A stretch of 64,000 nt of DNA from Chinchilla lanigera. Taxonomy: Eukaryota > Chordata > Mammalia > Rodentia > Chinchillidae. The notes under the pieces are model-generated. The model did no database searches. It was not told the DNA's origin and saw only the letters and a program-made list of their open reading frames with translations. The DNA is taken from the NCBI RefSeq assembly GCF_000276665.1, contig NW_004955487.1, forward strand, positions 3,338,656-3,402,655. The letters run 5' to 3'. The stretch's first letter is position 1. Each line of letters starts with the position of its first letter. Of the stretch, positions 32,091 to 43,964 are shown piece by piece. The position numbers and the translations under genes are program-made.

Positions 32091-34124
32091 ACCAAATCCA
32101 TATGGACTAACTTCATAACAAAAAGATTAACTTATTGGCACAAATAGCCATTTAAGTGATGGTAAAATTTAACCCAGTCTTGCTAATCAAATATGGTCTT
32201 TCTAAACATTTTTGAACATTCGTAATTTCTTAGGGTTCTTTCCTGTTTGACAGAGCAGATTATTTTGAAATTGAAGCAGTTTATTATTTGTAAGGGGTTC
32301 TCATACTAAAAGCCTGCTCATGTTCAATGCTTCCGTTGCTCATCTAATTTGCCATCATGATATCTGTGCGGATCCTTCCCTCCACTGAAAAACTGAGAAA
32401 AGGCAGATAACTTAGTAATTTAATTTAAAATATTTTATTAATATTAAATATTAATTAAAGTGTTAAAAATATTTTCAGTTTCTAGAGATTATTTCATAGC
32501 ACAAATAACTTGATAAAATATTTGACTTTGGGAAAATCTAATCTGATACTAAGCTAAATTTTTAAATTTTATAGCACTTCTCTTTCTGAAGTAATATCTA
32601 TAAGATTTTTTGTCATGGTCTGATAGGATTCACCAAAGCAAAATCTGTGTCTTAGACTTCCTTTAGAAAGACTTGGCATGTTTTTATAGAATTTTTTGTT
32701 ACTTAAGAAATTGTGATATTCTATCCTAAAAATAAAATAAAAATAAAAATAAAAATAAATGCTTCTTCCCACTTAGAAAACCTAATACTGGAAATAGACA
32801 TTTTATTTTAATTGCTTCTTAGGTGGTCCATTAAAGCATGAGTTCCACTTCCTCCGCCAAGTCCTGAGCATAAAATGTTTTCTCAGATGTCAGCAAGAGT
32901 TCCCACTTGCTCTGCTATGTAACACTTTTTCTCTCCTTTCTGATTCTCTGACCTTCTCTTTTCTTAGCATTGTAAAGAAATAGGCTTTTTGCTATATTTG
33001 GGTGGAAATTGCCCTCATGAGTTTTGAAAAGTGCTTATGTTTCAAGTCCCCAGGATACAGAAACTATCCTCTAGGATACACTTCAAATTTTGAAATAGCA
33101 TTTATTACTGTGGCATATTTGCAAAAAGAGCCCAATAGCATTATATGTTCAGGTAACCATTTCTCTAAACATCATTTGTCGATATTACCCAGATGCCATT
33201 TATATTCACATTAGTTTAATCTTCTTCAGTTTTGTTGTGCAGCTCCTGGTGATTTTTGGAAAATGTTTCTCCCCTCCTAAAAATGAAGCTTCTAGTTCCA
33301 CAATACAGGAGCACACACCCTGTGGTGCTTGGGCAAAGTGGCTTGATTTGATTTGGTTTTGTTTGGTTTTGCACAACTGCATGTCAATGTTCAGATTGTT
33401 CTTCAAACTCCAATTTTCATATTATTTCAAAAAGAAAAATAATTAGTGCAGTCATGACAAAATGATCTCAGCACTTGCTCCTCCACTTCTGCTCACTGCA
33501 TGGCCATTAATTTTTTTCCATGATATGAATTTCACCATACACTTTAGAGTAAGTGCATTTTACAGGCAAAGGAGAGAGAACAGGTAAAATTGTCACCTAG
33601 GGTTTTTCAAATCATTTTTATTAGGATTTTTCATTGAACCGAAGTGCTACATTCATGACCTTTTATTATCCATCTTCTTGATTTGTGTTAGTGAGCTTAG
33701 AGGGAAGAGAGAGAACAGGATTCTCTAAAGAGATAAATAAAACAGTGGCTTGAAGGTTTGGAATAAGGGGACATTTACCTGAGTCTCTTGTGGCAAAACT
33801 TCAATATTTCTGAAAGAATTGTTTATTTTATAAACTTTATAATGAGATGATCTGGAGGATTTTCATCTGGGATAAGTAATCTCTTCTATTAATCAACTTT
33901 TTGTAACATTCAACAGTCATGAACTGGTAACTCATGGTTCTAGCAGATGATCCCAATTATTCCCATGTCTTTAACAAAATGGGGTATAATTCACAAAATC
34001 AAAGTGTATTTCAGCCCTTAAATAGTGCATATCAGTGGACCAGACTTATTATAAAAAGGTGCTAACCAGAAAGATTTTGAAGACTTCTTGTTTTGTTTTA
34101 GCTCAGCTCCCATGAGGGTCTTTT
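32091..34124. other. Unannotated sequence, AT-rich
   Basis: AT-rich with a short (AAAAT)n run at 32729-32757. No exon, RNA gene or named repeat is supported. Frames at 32569-32772, 33002-33214 and 33237-33446 have no domain. Confidence 0.3.
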
Positions 34125-34495
34125 TTTATTTTAAAGAGAATTTAAAAATAACAGAATAACAACAACATAGACAAAAGCAAAACAAAGCTAAAACAATAAA
34201 AATGATACAGTGTTTCAAAACAAAATGATAGGAATTAACAGTGGTTGTTATATTACATACTGTTATCTTTAGGGAAATTGCTCAGATTACCAGATGTAAG
34301 AATACAAGATTGATCAAACAATTAAAGAGAATAAAAAATAGTTTAGAAAACATTAGAGATGGTACAGAACTTCACTAAACAAGATGGTAGAAATTCAACA
34401 ATGGCTGTTATATTGCATATTGTTGTCTACAAATTAGTTGTTCAGATTACCAGATACAAGTATACAAAATTGATTTTTAAAAAAGCATTAACTGT
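34125..34495 (-). repeat. LINE-1 3'UTR with two tandem units, antisense
   Basis: Unit one (about 34125-34325) and unit two (about 34328-34495) share TTAAAGAGAAT-type starts, GGTTGTTATATTACATA/GGCTGTTATATTGCATA and CAGATTACCAGAT. The pair is the inverted counterpart of 935-1345. It is joined head-to-head to a sense ORF2 fragment at about 34497. Confidence 0.6.
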
Positions 34496-34496
34496 T

Positions 34497-34970
34497 CCTT
34501 TCAATAAGAATGGCTATCATCAAGAAATCAAACAATAACAAATGCGGGAGAGACTGTGGGGGAAAAAGGAACACTTCTCCACTGCTGGTGGGAGTGTAGA
34601 TTGGTGAAACTACTGTGGAAACCAGTGTGGAGATTCCTCAAAAAACTAGGATTAAAGGTCCCAATTAACTTAGCTATTCCCCTTCCGGGTATTTTCCCAG
34701 GAGAATTAAAAACATCATACCACAGCAATATATGTGAACTCATGTTTATAGCAGCACAGTTTGCCAGAGCTAAATCTTGGAAACAACCCAAATGCCCATT
34801 AACAGGAATGGATAAAGAAGATGTGATATTTTTATACAATGGAATATTACTGAACTATAAAAAAGATAAACTCAAGGCTCTTATAGGTAAATGGATGCAC
34901 GTCAAATAAATCAGACACACATGTGTAGACATCATATTGTCTCCCTAGTGTAAGAACCTGAAAGAACAAA
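34497..34970 (+). pseudogene. LINE-1 ORF2 C-terminal fragment, sense
   Basis: The frame at 34556-34909 (117 codons, open) translates to the C-terminal end of LINE-1 ORF2: GTLLHCWWECRLVKLLWKPV, then a WRFLKKL stretch, MFIAAQFARAKSWKQPKCPL and GMDKEDVIFLYNGILLNYKK. It is followed by the start of the 3'UTR (ACACATGTGTAGACATCATA), which stops at about 34970 without a poly(A) tail. The N-terminal endonuclease and reverse transcriptase domains are absent. Confidence 0.7.
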
Positions 34971-35239
34971 TAATTGGACACTCCTTTTGAAAAACAATAC
35001 TATTCTTACACTTCATGTATCCAAAAAGGAAAGCTGTCACCAAAAATATATGTTAGGACACTTCAAGCTTATCTTCAGAACCTGTTCTTGCCTGTACAGC
35101 ATCCCAAGGGTAGCTCCAGGACACAAGGAACACTTTTTCTTCTTTTGCTTTCTAAAAACCTGTTTCAAAATGTAACGACATTTGGATCCACCAGGACAGA
35201 ATGTTAGAAAAGTCTCTGTCCTTCACAGCTAAAAGGATT
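34971..35239. other. Unannotated sequence
   Basis: Nothing recognised between two LINE-1 fragments. Short frames lack domains. Confidence 0.25.
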
Positions 35240-35725
35240 TTTTATCACTGTATGTTTGTGATAAGTAATAGGTAAAATTCATCTTGGGAAACTGGTGCAT
35301 GCATATACGATGTCTTGATCGCTTTCCATGCCTTTACTCCTGAACTCTTTCTTCTCTCCCTTTCCCTAAACTCCTTCCCATCTCCAAAGGCTACCTTCCC
35401 ATTTCCTAAATCTCCCCTCTATCTTTACTTTTTGATTTTATATTTGAAGTGTCTCCCATAAAAGAAACTTTGTGATACTTAATTCTCTGTGTCCGACTTA
35501 CGTCACCTCACATTATGGTCTCCAGATCCATCCATTTTGTTATCGATGCTGTGAATTCATTCTTCCTTATTGCTAAATACAGTTACATTGTAATTAGATA
35601 CATTTTCTTTGTCCATTTGTCTGATGGCCATTTAGGCTGTCTCCAGGGCTGAGCTATTGTGAACTGCACTACTATAAACACTAGTATACTTGTGTCAGTA
35701 TAGCACGTCTTTAACTCTTTCAGGA
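35240..35725 (-). repeat. LINE-1 3'UTR and ORF2 end, antisense
   Basis: Left: the 3'UTR family word GGGAAACTGGTGCATGCATA, then a C/T-rich stretch. Right: antisense ORF2 tail words CTCCAGATCCATCCATTTTG, TTCTTCCTTATTGCTAAATA, ATTTTCTTTGTCCATTTGTC and ATTGTGAACTGCACTACTAT. This copy links the TTTGCAGTACATAATG-type 3'UTR scraps to LINE-1 proper. Confidence 0.7.
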
Positions 35726-35814
35726 AAATGCGTAGAACAGCTTTAGCTTTTATTTTTTACACAGCTTCTGACTCTCAATTCTCTTGGGTAGAAGGAAGAT
35801 GATAGGGTTTGTAT

Positions 35815-36225
35815 TAGTTTCCTAAGGCCCCTGTAATGAAGTATCATAGCTGAGTACCTTTCAACTGCAGAGACTTCTTTCCTGGCTCTCGTGGCTGAGA
35901 ATCTGACATCAAGGTGTGGCTGAGCTGGCTCCTCCATGGAGCACCAGGACAGAATCTGTTCCTCAATTCTTTCTTGTGGTTTGCTAGTCATCTTTGGTAA
36001 CCCTAGACATGTAGAAGCATCACTCTGATCTCTGCTTTCATTTTCCTGTGGTTTTTCCTCCATGCATGTGTCTGTGTCTAAGCAGGATGATCAGGGCCCA
36101 CCCCAGTGTGTCATGAACTCACCTTAACTATTAATTACACTTGCAGTGAACTGATTTCCAGATAAGGTCACATTCTGGGGTGTTAAAAATTTTTGTTTTG
36201 ACACAGTGCAACCTATAACAGTATC
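35815..36225 (-). mobile_element. MLT1-type LTR, antisense
   Basis: Order of an antisense MLT1 LTR: TTTGTATTAGTTTCCTAAGG, ATCTGACATCAAGGTGTGGC, GACAGAATCTGTTCC, GATCAGGGCCCACCCC, TCCAGATAAGGTCACATTCT. It is old and diverged, with no internal sequence. The minus-strand 106-codon frame over it is not a gene. Confidence 0.65.
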
Positions 36226-36314
36226 TCTTCTGTAGAGTGACTGTAACTAATCATGATCAGAAACTGTCTGAATAAATGCTTCATTTATAAATACCTGCAA
36301 AGAAGAAAGAATGG

Positions 36315-36755
36315 ATTGGTCAGTTTTGAGTTACTATAATAAAATGCCTGAGGCAGGGTAGTTTCAAAGAAAAGATCCCAGTTTTGAAAACTGAAAGATT
36401 GAGATTACATGGCACCATTGGCTTGAATCTGGCAAGGAAATCAAAACCAGTAACATCATGGTGGCAGAAGTAGGTATGGGAGGAAGATATCTCATCTCAA
36501 GGCAGGAAGCAGAGAGCTGAGTGAGACGAGGCTTGCTTTTCTGTATGCTTTCTTTTCTCCTCTCAGGAGAGCTATCCCAGGTTCCCACAGAACATCTAAC
36601 CCCTTCTGTATTTCCGTGAGCCAAGAACTGTATTTCCGTGAGCCAAGAACTTCTCCATAGGCCTCCTCTTAAAAAGCCTAAATATGCCACAGCCAAACAT
36701 CCAACACGTGAGTGTGTGGACACTTGCCAACCATTGCAAAACTAGCCTCCATATC
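36315..36755 (-). mobile_element. MaLR LTR, antisense, with a 22-bp internal tandem duplication
   Basis: Begins TTGGTCAGTTTTGAGTTACT and ATAAAATGCCTGAGGCAGGG; later CATCATGGTGGCAGAAG and CAACACGTGAGTGTGTGG. A perfect 22-base tandem duplication (36606-36627 and 36628-36649, around TTTCCGTGAGCCAAGAA) lies inside it. The open minus-strand frame (119 codons) spans the LTR and has no known domain. Confidence 0.6.
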
Positions 36756-36930
36756 AGTAACACAGCGCTTAGATCAGAACCTTAGACTTGTCAGGTAGCT
36801 GTGTGATCTTACTAAGCGTTGGCACTGCTTTTTGTAAAATGAAAAACCTTAATACAACAAAATATGTAAAATGTTTATCATAGTACCTAGCCCAGAACTA
36901 GGCTTCAGTAAATACTATAGAGTTTTATCA
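36756..36930 (+). repeat. MIR SINE, sense
   Basis: GTAGCTGTGTGATCTTACTA, TTTTTGTAAAATGAAAAACC, AGTACCTAGCCCAGAACTAG and GCTTCAGTAAATACTATAG follow the MIR consensus from its centre to its 3' end. Confidence 0.65.
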
Positions 36931-38692
36931 AAATGCACAAAAAACCAATATAACAGTATATCCTAGACTCTTCTCTCATTTCTGATTAATTATGCCATTT
37001 ATTTCCCTGGATATCCTCAACAGAGACTAAGCACTTAAAAGTTTCAGTTATCTTATTAATTGGTTTTTTTTAATTGACATTCTGTGGGATTCAAATTACT
37101 TGTCTTGGAAATGTGGATTTTAACTACATAAAATATATTTAGTCATTCTTTTCTATTAAAAAATTAAAATCAAAGTCTCCATAAGGACAGAAAATCCTAA
37201 ACAAAAGTTAATATAAATTTTAAGGTGATTTTAATTTTTTCTGAAAAAATATGAGAAGGTTTAGTGACAATTTCATAAGAAGATGGTTTGGGAATTTAAT
37301 ATTTGAGACCTGAACAAACACTTAACTGAAATTGATATATTGCAACAGGAAGTGAATGCTTTCTTTTGTCAGGTGCTGCATTAGGCTAAGCTACTCATTT
37401 CAGCACCTTCGTCTTTTTTCTCTTCTTCCAGCATTGTTAGGATTATGCATACACTAAACACAAATATGCCTCATTAAAACAGAACTTTAAGAGGGGTATT
37501 GCTTGCCTGCTACCTCTTGTCCATCCAGTTAAGTAACTGTTTACAATAACACAAAAGTGCTGTTAAAGATGGTGTGGAGATTTGCATAAAATTAGGAAAC
37601 TTCCCTCAGAGATGAGCATGATATGGTTTGATCTTAACTTTCCCTGAAAGCTCATACATTGAAGAATTAATATCCAGTGCAGCATATATTGTTTGTTGAC
37701 ATTGTTAGCATCAATATAATTACTTTCATCTTTTTATTCTTCAGTGCGGGATCCATTATTTTTCAACTGTGAGAATTTCTCTGTCAGTATTCTTTCTTTA
37801 GGTGATGCACCCGAATTTGAGGTATTCTTTTCTCTTCTTCTTTCTCCAGGTGCCAGTAGCCTCTATCTTTTGGCCTTCATTTTGTTATAAAGTTCAGAGC
37901 TCCATTATAAAACAGCCCACCTCTGAAATATCCAAAAGTTATTCAAAAATTTTGTTCAACATGATTATTCCTACTTCTGCTCTCCATCTTAGAAATACAA
38001 ATTACTGAATTCCTCATGACTTCCAATTGCTTTCAATATATTTTTGAATTAAATTCTTATGGCCAGTTCCATTCCTAGCCAGTATGAAAGGCAGCAAACT
38101 TGGAAGACAGGCTTCTTGCAGTCAGTCACCCATAAGAGATAGTAAGAAATGAATTTCCATTTCCCCACCAAAGAACTATGACAGCCCATGGCTAATGTCA
38201 CTAAAAGAACTAGCCATGCTGGTTTCATTTAGGTTCTGTTCTGTTGCACTCTTTGGCCTGGTGTCCCCAGAATATTTATGTTATTTCTCAGGAAAGAGGA
38301 CTTCTGGAACTCACGCATCATAGCATGCATTACACAAACACAAAAATCATATTTGAAGAATTCAGTTGTTTTTGGAATGCAAGATGGTGTTGTTCAGACT
38401 GACTGAATCTGTCATGGAGGGAGCATTCCAAATGCTGGATTCTGTGTGCAGATACTAGAGCAACTATAGCATGCCACATGTCCCCTTTTCCCTATGAGGA
38501 GTGGCATAGCACCTCTAAGACAAGGACTCTAATTGTTCAGTGGGCTCCTCCCCTCAGAAGCTGTGGAATTTGTGTTCCACACTTAGGGTCTCTGTTCTTG
38601 GAGACTGGGCACTGCCAGTCACCTCCTCCATCATATGCAGATGCATTCACTGGATTTGAGAAAGATCCTCAGGAAATGTGTGGTGAGGACCT
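36931..38692. other. Unannotated sequence up to the assembly gap
   Basis: No exon or named repeat. It includes an octamer ATTTGCAT (37580-37587). The segment just left of the gap (38.45-38.69 kb) is more GC-rich. The frame starting at 38478 is a real open stretch only to the gap; its continuation is through N and means nothing. Confidence 0.3.
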
Positions 38693-39632
38693 NNNNNNNN
38701 NNNNNNNNNNNNNNNNNNNNNNNNNNNNNNNNNNNNNNNNNNNNNNNNNNNNNNNNNNNNNNNNNNNNNNNNNNNNNNNNNNNNNNNNNNNNNNNNNNNN
38801 NNNNNNNNNNNNNNNNNNNNNNNNNNNNNNNNNNNNNNNNNNNNNNNNNNNNNNNNNNNNNNNNNNNNNNNNNNNNNNNNNNNNNNNNNNNNNNNNNNNN
38901 NNNNNNNNNNNNNNNNNNNNNNNNNNNNNNNNNNNNNNNNNNNNNNNNNNNNNNNNNNNNNNNNNNNNNNNNNNNNNNNNNNNNNNNNNNNNNNNNNNNN
39001 NNNNNNNNNNNNNNNNNNNNNNNNNNNNNNNNNNNNNNNNNNNNNNNNNNNNNNNNNNNNNNNNNNNNNNNNNNNNNNNNNNNNNNNNNNNNNNNNNNNN
39101 NNNNNNNNNNNNNNNNNNNNNNNNNNNNNNNNNNNNNNNNNNNNNNNNNNNNNNNNNNNNNNNNNNNNNNNNNNNNNNNNNNNNNNNNNNNNNNNNNNNN
39201 NNNNNNNNNNNNNNNNNNNNNNNNNNNNNNNNNNNNNNNNNNNNNNNNNNNNNNNNNNNNNNNNNNNNNNNNNNNNNNNNNNNNNNNNNNNNNNNNNNNN
39301 NNNNNNNNNNNNNNNNNNNNNNNNNNNNNNNNNNNNNNNNNNNNNNNNNNNNNNNNNNNNNNNNNNNNNNNNNNNNNNNNNNNNNNNNNNNNNNNNNNNN
39401 NNNNNNNNNNNNNNNNNNNNNNNNNNNNNNNNNNNNNNNNNNNNNNNNNNNNNNNNNNNNNNNNNNNNNNNNNNNNNNNNNNNNNNNNNNNNNNNNNNNN
39501 NNNNNNNNNNNNNNNNNNNNNNNNNNNNNNNNNNNNNNNNNNNNNNNNNNNNNNNNNNNNNNNNNNNNNNNNNNNNNNNNNNNNNNNNNNNNNNNNNNNN
39601 NNNNNNNNNNNNNNNNNNNNNNNNNNNNNNNN
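38693..39632. other. Assembly gap (940 N)
   Basis: Run of N. The 26 bases before the gap (38667-38692) and the 26 bases after it (39633-39658) are identical (CCTCAGGAAATG...GAGGACCT). Either the two contigs overlap and the gap is false, or a tandem repeat lies here. All long frames crossing it consist mostly of unknown residues and must be ignored. Confidence 0.95.
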
Positions 39633-39714
39633 CCTCAGGAAATGTGTGGTGAGGACCTATGATGTCATGAAAAGGGAAGACACCCCAAGGACCAGAAAAC
39701 CCTCTTCCACCTAA

Positions 39715-40085
39715 GCCTCCCACTCTGCATGTTCCCCCAAACCCTCATGCAGTCATGGGGCAGGCTTCTATTCTAGATTTTTGATTGATCCATAGTGCAG
39801 TGCTGGGATTATGGGTGTGAGAGTTACACCCGCCCTGGGGAGGATAGTTTGCATACAATGTAAGGGAGGGAAGAGGCTGCTTGCCACTGCTTCCCCCTTT
39901 TGCTCTTGCTGCTTTTGCTCTCTTTCACCACCATGAATTGTTGCCCTATGCCATGTGGCACTCTGCCTTGGAGCCAGCCAAGCATGGACTGAAACCTCCA
40001 CCAACTGTGAGCTAAATAAACCTTTCCTACCTTAATTTTGGGCGTCAGGTATTTTGTGTCAGCAAAGAGAGTAAAGTAACCAAGA
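39715..40085 (+). mobile_element. MaLR-type LTR, sense
   Basis: Sense LTR: CATGCAGTCATGGGGCAGG, CACCCGCCCTGGGGAGG and GCATACAATGTAAGGG, then ACTGTGAGCTAAATAAACC with the poly(A) signal AATAAA, and GTCAGGTATTTTGTGTCAGC before the end. It pairs with the antisense copy at 13.08 kb. The 5' boundary is approximate; the LTR is solo. Minus-strand frames here are shadows. Confidence 0.7.
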
Positions 40086-41090
40086 TATGATGTTTTAAAC
40101 ATTTTAAATGAATTTCTCAATGAAAGGTTTTATTATTATTAATGTCAGGTGGAAGAAAAAACAATAAATCCTAGTTAAGTGACAATTCTTTAATTGGACA
40201 ACCATGTACAGAAAAATACATATGTATTTTCAGAATAGTTTCTTTCTGATATATCAGAGAATTAATAAATTAAGGGAGCATGCTTCATAAACCTAAAAAA
40301 ATGATCCTCAGTCTTCTACTTCTGAGAAGAAGCTGAGGCACAAGAAAACTATCCACAGTTTGAAAGTACTAGATAGAAGACATTGTCTCTCAGCTTACTC
40401 AAAATATGTAACTTTCAAGGAGGAACAAGTTTATGGAAAGACTAACTATCTTTTATCTTTATGCACAACCTTTCTCAGCCAAGAAATACATTTTGCCAAC
40501 AGCTAATGTCTAATATGATTGATTCATGGTAAATCTCTCAGAATGGTGTCACTCCAATCATTAGGAGCTTTTTTTTCTTTTTTGGAATCATTTAACCTCT
40601 TTAGAAGTAATAGAAGTTCTTAAAAATAACTTTTATGCCAGAAGTTGAATAACTTTGTGCAGCTTGTTTTTGTTTTTACCAGAATATGTAGAGAACTTAA
40701 TGAGATGCCATATGTCAAGTCTGGAGTCAGATTAAAAACAAATAATTAAAATATATGCCTTTTCCATCAAAACAGATTGTGCTATGTTGGTGGAAGGAAG
40801 TTGAATCTGACATGTCATGTTTTGACAGATTCTTTTTCTTTTTTTTTGAAGAAAAATCAGTCATATTGTTAGAAGTATTATACTTGAAATTTGTATTTTT
40901 CTTCGTGTGGAACAAGAAAGGGGAAACTTAAAACTGTGGAAAGTTTCAAGTCATAATTAATCAAACCTGCCGTAGCCATTCACCTATTCTAATGAAATGA
41001 GGAGGCACATATTTACAAACATATGGAAACATCTCAGGAAGACAGCAAAAGGTGAAAGAAATGATGAGGTTTTATGGGTAGTGATGGCAG
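40086..41090. other. Unannotated AT-rich sequence
   Basis: No repeat or gene recognised. Confidence 0.3.
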
Positions 41091-41128
<38 letters not shown>

Positions 41129-41130
41129 GC
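41091..41130 (+). repeat. (TG)n microsatellite
   Basis: About 16 uninterrupted GT units then GCGTGTGC. The His/Thr-repeat and Val/Cys-repeat frames over it are translations of the repeat. Confidence 0.9.
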
Positions 41131-42149
41131 ATATTTGTGTGTTTGGGCAATTTCACGTTTCTCCCTAAATTCAGGGGGACACTGACTATGCAACTAATTA
41201 TTTCTCAGTAAGGACAGGTATTTCTTGTTATTTTTAAGTGAAAGATTGGTTAGTTCTTATCAACATTTTTTTTTTACCATTGAAATACAACACCACAGGA
41301 AACATCTCCAGAATGTATAAGAAAGAACAGAACCTCTATAAATAATCAGTTTCTATTCCTACTTCCCAGAACAGCACAGAAATAAAACAGTCGGGTCTCA
41401 CTTTGGTCAAGTTCTACCTGATGGTGCTCTTGCTAAGGAAAATGCTAAACATGAGACCTTGACCTTCACCTTGACCCTTATGTATAGCAAGGGCTTTTCA
41501 GATTCCACCTGGGTTTACCTGAGCAGGATAGCATCACAAGTTTGGGGAGACAACACAATGGAGTGTCTTGTTAAGCAGATGTTCCACAGGAATTAAGTGA
41601 GCTTTGAGGTTCCATTGAGTTCCACATGGATGGTCAAAAATAACAATGCTTGCCAAGAAAGAAGGAGAGGCTCAGAGCCCATGGGCACAAGTGCTCATCC
41701 TAAATGCTTTAAAATCCAAGCCTTTCAGAGCATGTGTTCTTCTGGCTGGATGAACCTCGAAAAGTCATTAAGAAAGTTTCTTCAGCTCTTAGCGCTAGCT
41801 CTGTTAGTGACAAAATTGCATAATCATGGAGCTTTGGGCAGATCTCTTGAGGCCAAGACTGCACAACACTATAGTTTACTTGCTCTTTAAATATCAAAGG
41901 ACAATCCCACCTTGTACTCTCTGGAAGTGAGCAGCTTGGCTTTATCCCAGAGATACCCCTGTAGTTTCCTGTAGGAATTCATCCTCACCTAAACTGGCAA
42001 TGTGTCTTTTCTTAGCAACACAGCCATCTCAACCCCCTTGAGATTTGCTATTGGTCTGATGAAGGTAAAAGAGACCGTGTGCTTTTCTCCAGACAGCCAA
42101 TTTCATGAGCCACATGCTGACGACAAGCTGACAGTCTGTGAAGTGTTTT
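41131..42149. other. Unannotated sequence with nuclear-receptor-like half sites
   Basis: No gene or repeat named. ACCTTGACCTTCACCTTGACC at about 41456-41476 holds two CCTTGACC words 12 bases apart, whose complement GGTCAAGG resembles ERR/NR5A half sites. Function is not established. Confidence 0.25.
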
Positions 42150-42250
42150 CATCTGGAAGTCAGGAAACTAGTTTGTAACCCCAGCCCTGCTCTTAACTCA
42201 TCTGGTGGCCTTTGACATCGTGCTAACTTTTATCTCAATTTCCCTCCCTA
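42150..42250 (+). repeat. MIR SINE fragment, sense
   Basis: GGAAGTCAGGAAACTAGTTT, GTAACCCCAGCCCTGCTC, ATCTGGTGGCCTTTGAC and TCTCAATTTCCCTCCC parallel the 5' half of MIR. Confidence 0.45.
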
Positions 42251-43964
42251 AACTTGGAGTTCTCCCCACATTTTGCACACAAGGTAATTGAAAGCAGACA
42301 GTGAGGAGAGCTGGGGTAGTCTGGGGAGGAACAAATTCATGGAAGAATGCAAGTCTAGCCTGGGACTTACTGAGTGTAAGCATTCCGCTATTAAAGTCCA
42401 GATAGAAATGATGAATTGGCACCATTAGGTAAGGAACTAGGCAGACTTAGCTTTGGAGTGGTTAGCATCTGTTTGCAGCTTGAAATCAAGGAGCTGGATG
42501 AGAGGTGAAAGAAAGGAGTACAAAGACAGAACATGCCAAATGAATGCATTTCTGTGGTGAGGCTCTAAGAGAGGACTAAATACATGGAAGTGTCACCCAT
42601 CATTATCTTCAGTTGACAATGAAGTTGGGTCACCCCCCAACTGGCAAACACCTGGTGTATGATAGGGAAGTGACAAAACTAAGTGTGTTCTACACAATTA
42701 CTGTGTAGATCCAGAATCAAGGCTATACCTCAACTGTCACCAAGAGTGATACAAGTGTTAGTTTTATGGGGAAAACCTCTCTTCTAAAGTTATAACCACT
42801 CTGTGATTTTCATGTATTTCAATTACTATGATTTTTCACATTTGTTCCTGTGAATTGTATTTATTCAGTTTTTATGACTGCTCCATAGATATGGGTTTGG
42901 TACTTTCTTCTTGGAGCTATAAACCAAGGAAAAACTTGTCTCTTTCAAGAAGCAAACATGTTTTAATGGCAAAAGGAGAGGTATGTATCTTTCTGAGTTT
43001 CCTCACTGTGGCTACACATGATTGTCTTCAATTTAAGTACCAGAAAGTCACTGGAGGAATGGAAAAATGGAAATCTGAAAGAATGGTTAGGTGTCGGCAC
43101 AGAGTGATGGAAGGGCATGAGAGGGAACAGTCACTTCATCCTTTACAAGTGAAATGGGAGACTTCTCTGACCTGGACCCATCTACCCCAGTGCACAATTC
43201 ATTCATGTGTCCCAAGCATGAATGTGGACATCCAAGAAGGAGCTCTCAAAGTCCCATGCACAAAACAAGGAAGCACAGAACTGTATTACTAGCAGCTTAC
43301 TTGTCACTGTGGACTTTGCCCTAGGATAACAATTTTCTCTTTTCTTTCCTTTTTTATTTGCCTTCTAATACCAGGCTGTGCCTCAGTGATGGGAAACCCT
43401 TTAGAGCTTTCACTGATACAGACTATGCAATGTGTGGCACACATACCCTAGGTTCCCCACCACTGTTCTTCCCCATCAGTATATGCTGACACTATGGACA
43501 CACCACTGGCCCTTGGGAATGAACCTCCTCTTAGGTGCTGGCTTTCTAGCTCAGGAGAAAAGAGTCAGTGCCTATGGAACACTTGCTTCTACCAGGTTGG
43601 CACTGGTTACAACCCATACATTAACTCCACTGAACCTTATGCAACCTCAGGATAGCTGATAGTCTCATTTTATACCTGATTTACTGACTGAAGACATCCA
43701 CAAATACACAAGCTGATAGCTGGAACAAGTCTTGATTATCGCTAATGGAAGTTGTCCTTGGCATCTTTGATTTCAGTCTATTTCAGGGATTCCTATCCAG
43801 CCCCATCTGGACCTTTATCCAGACCATGGCTGGGATCTGTGCTTGCATTCCTCTTTATGACCTAAAATACAAACAATACCTGTGGCTCATTGCAGTATAT
43901 GCTGCTGTTAAAATTTAAATAGAAAGTTTCTGCCCTAATATTCTTACGTATTTAAGGTTTACTC
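42251..43964. other. Unannotated sequence
   Basis: The 154-codon + frame at 42828-43292 is the longest N-free, non-repeat frame in this part. It begins inside AT-rich sequence and has no domain that I recognise, no Kozak context (its ATG is preceded by TTACTATG) and no supporting splice structure, so it is not called. A pyrimidine-rich run lies at 43330-43360. Confidence 0.25.

Noticed and set aside
7754..37587. Six exact octamer sites (7754, 10047, 20531, 22810, 25393, 37580)
   Set aside because: A rough composition-based estimate for AT-rich DNA expects about four on both strands in 64 kb, so there is no overall enrichment. Only the two sites near other homeodomain words are kept as weak findings.
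38478..39723. Open frames of 358-394 codons
   Set aside because: They run through 940 N; the translated residues are unknown, and the matching ends come from the duplicated 26-mer.
42828..43292. 154-codon + frame
   Set aside because: No domain, no start context and no sign of splicing. Frames of this length occur by chance in 64 kb of six-frame sequence.
43340..43470. Possible DNA transposon ending in CCCCACCACTG
   Set aside because: No opposite end and no family recalled with enough certainty.
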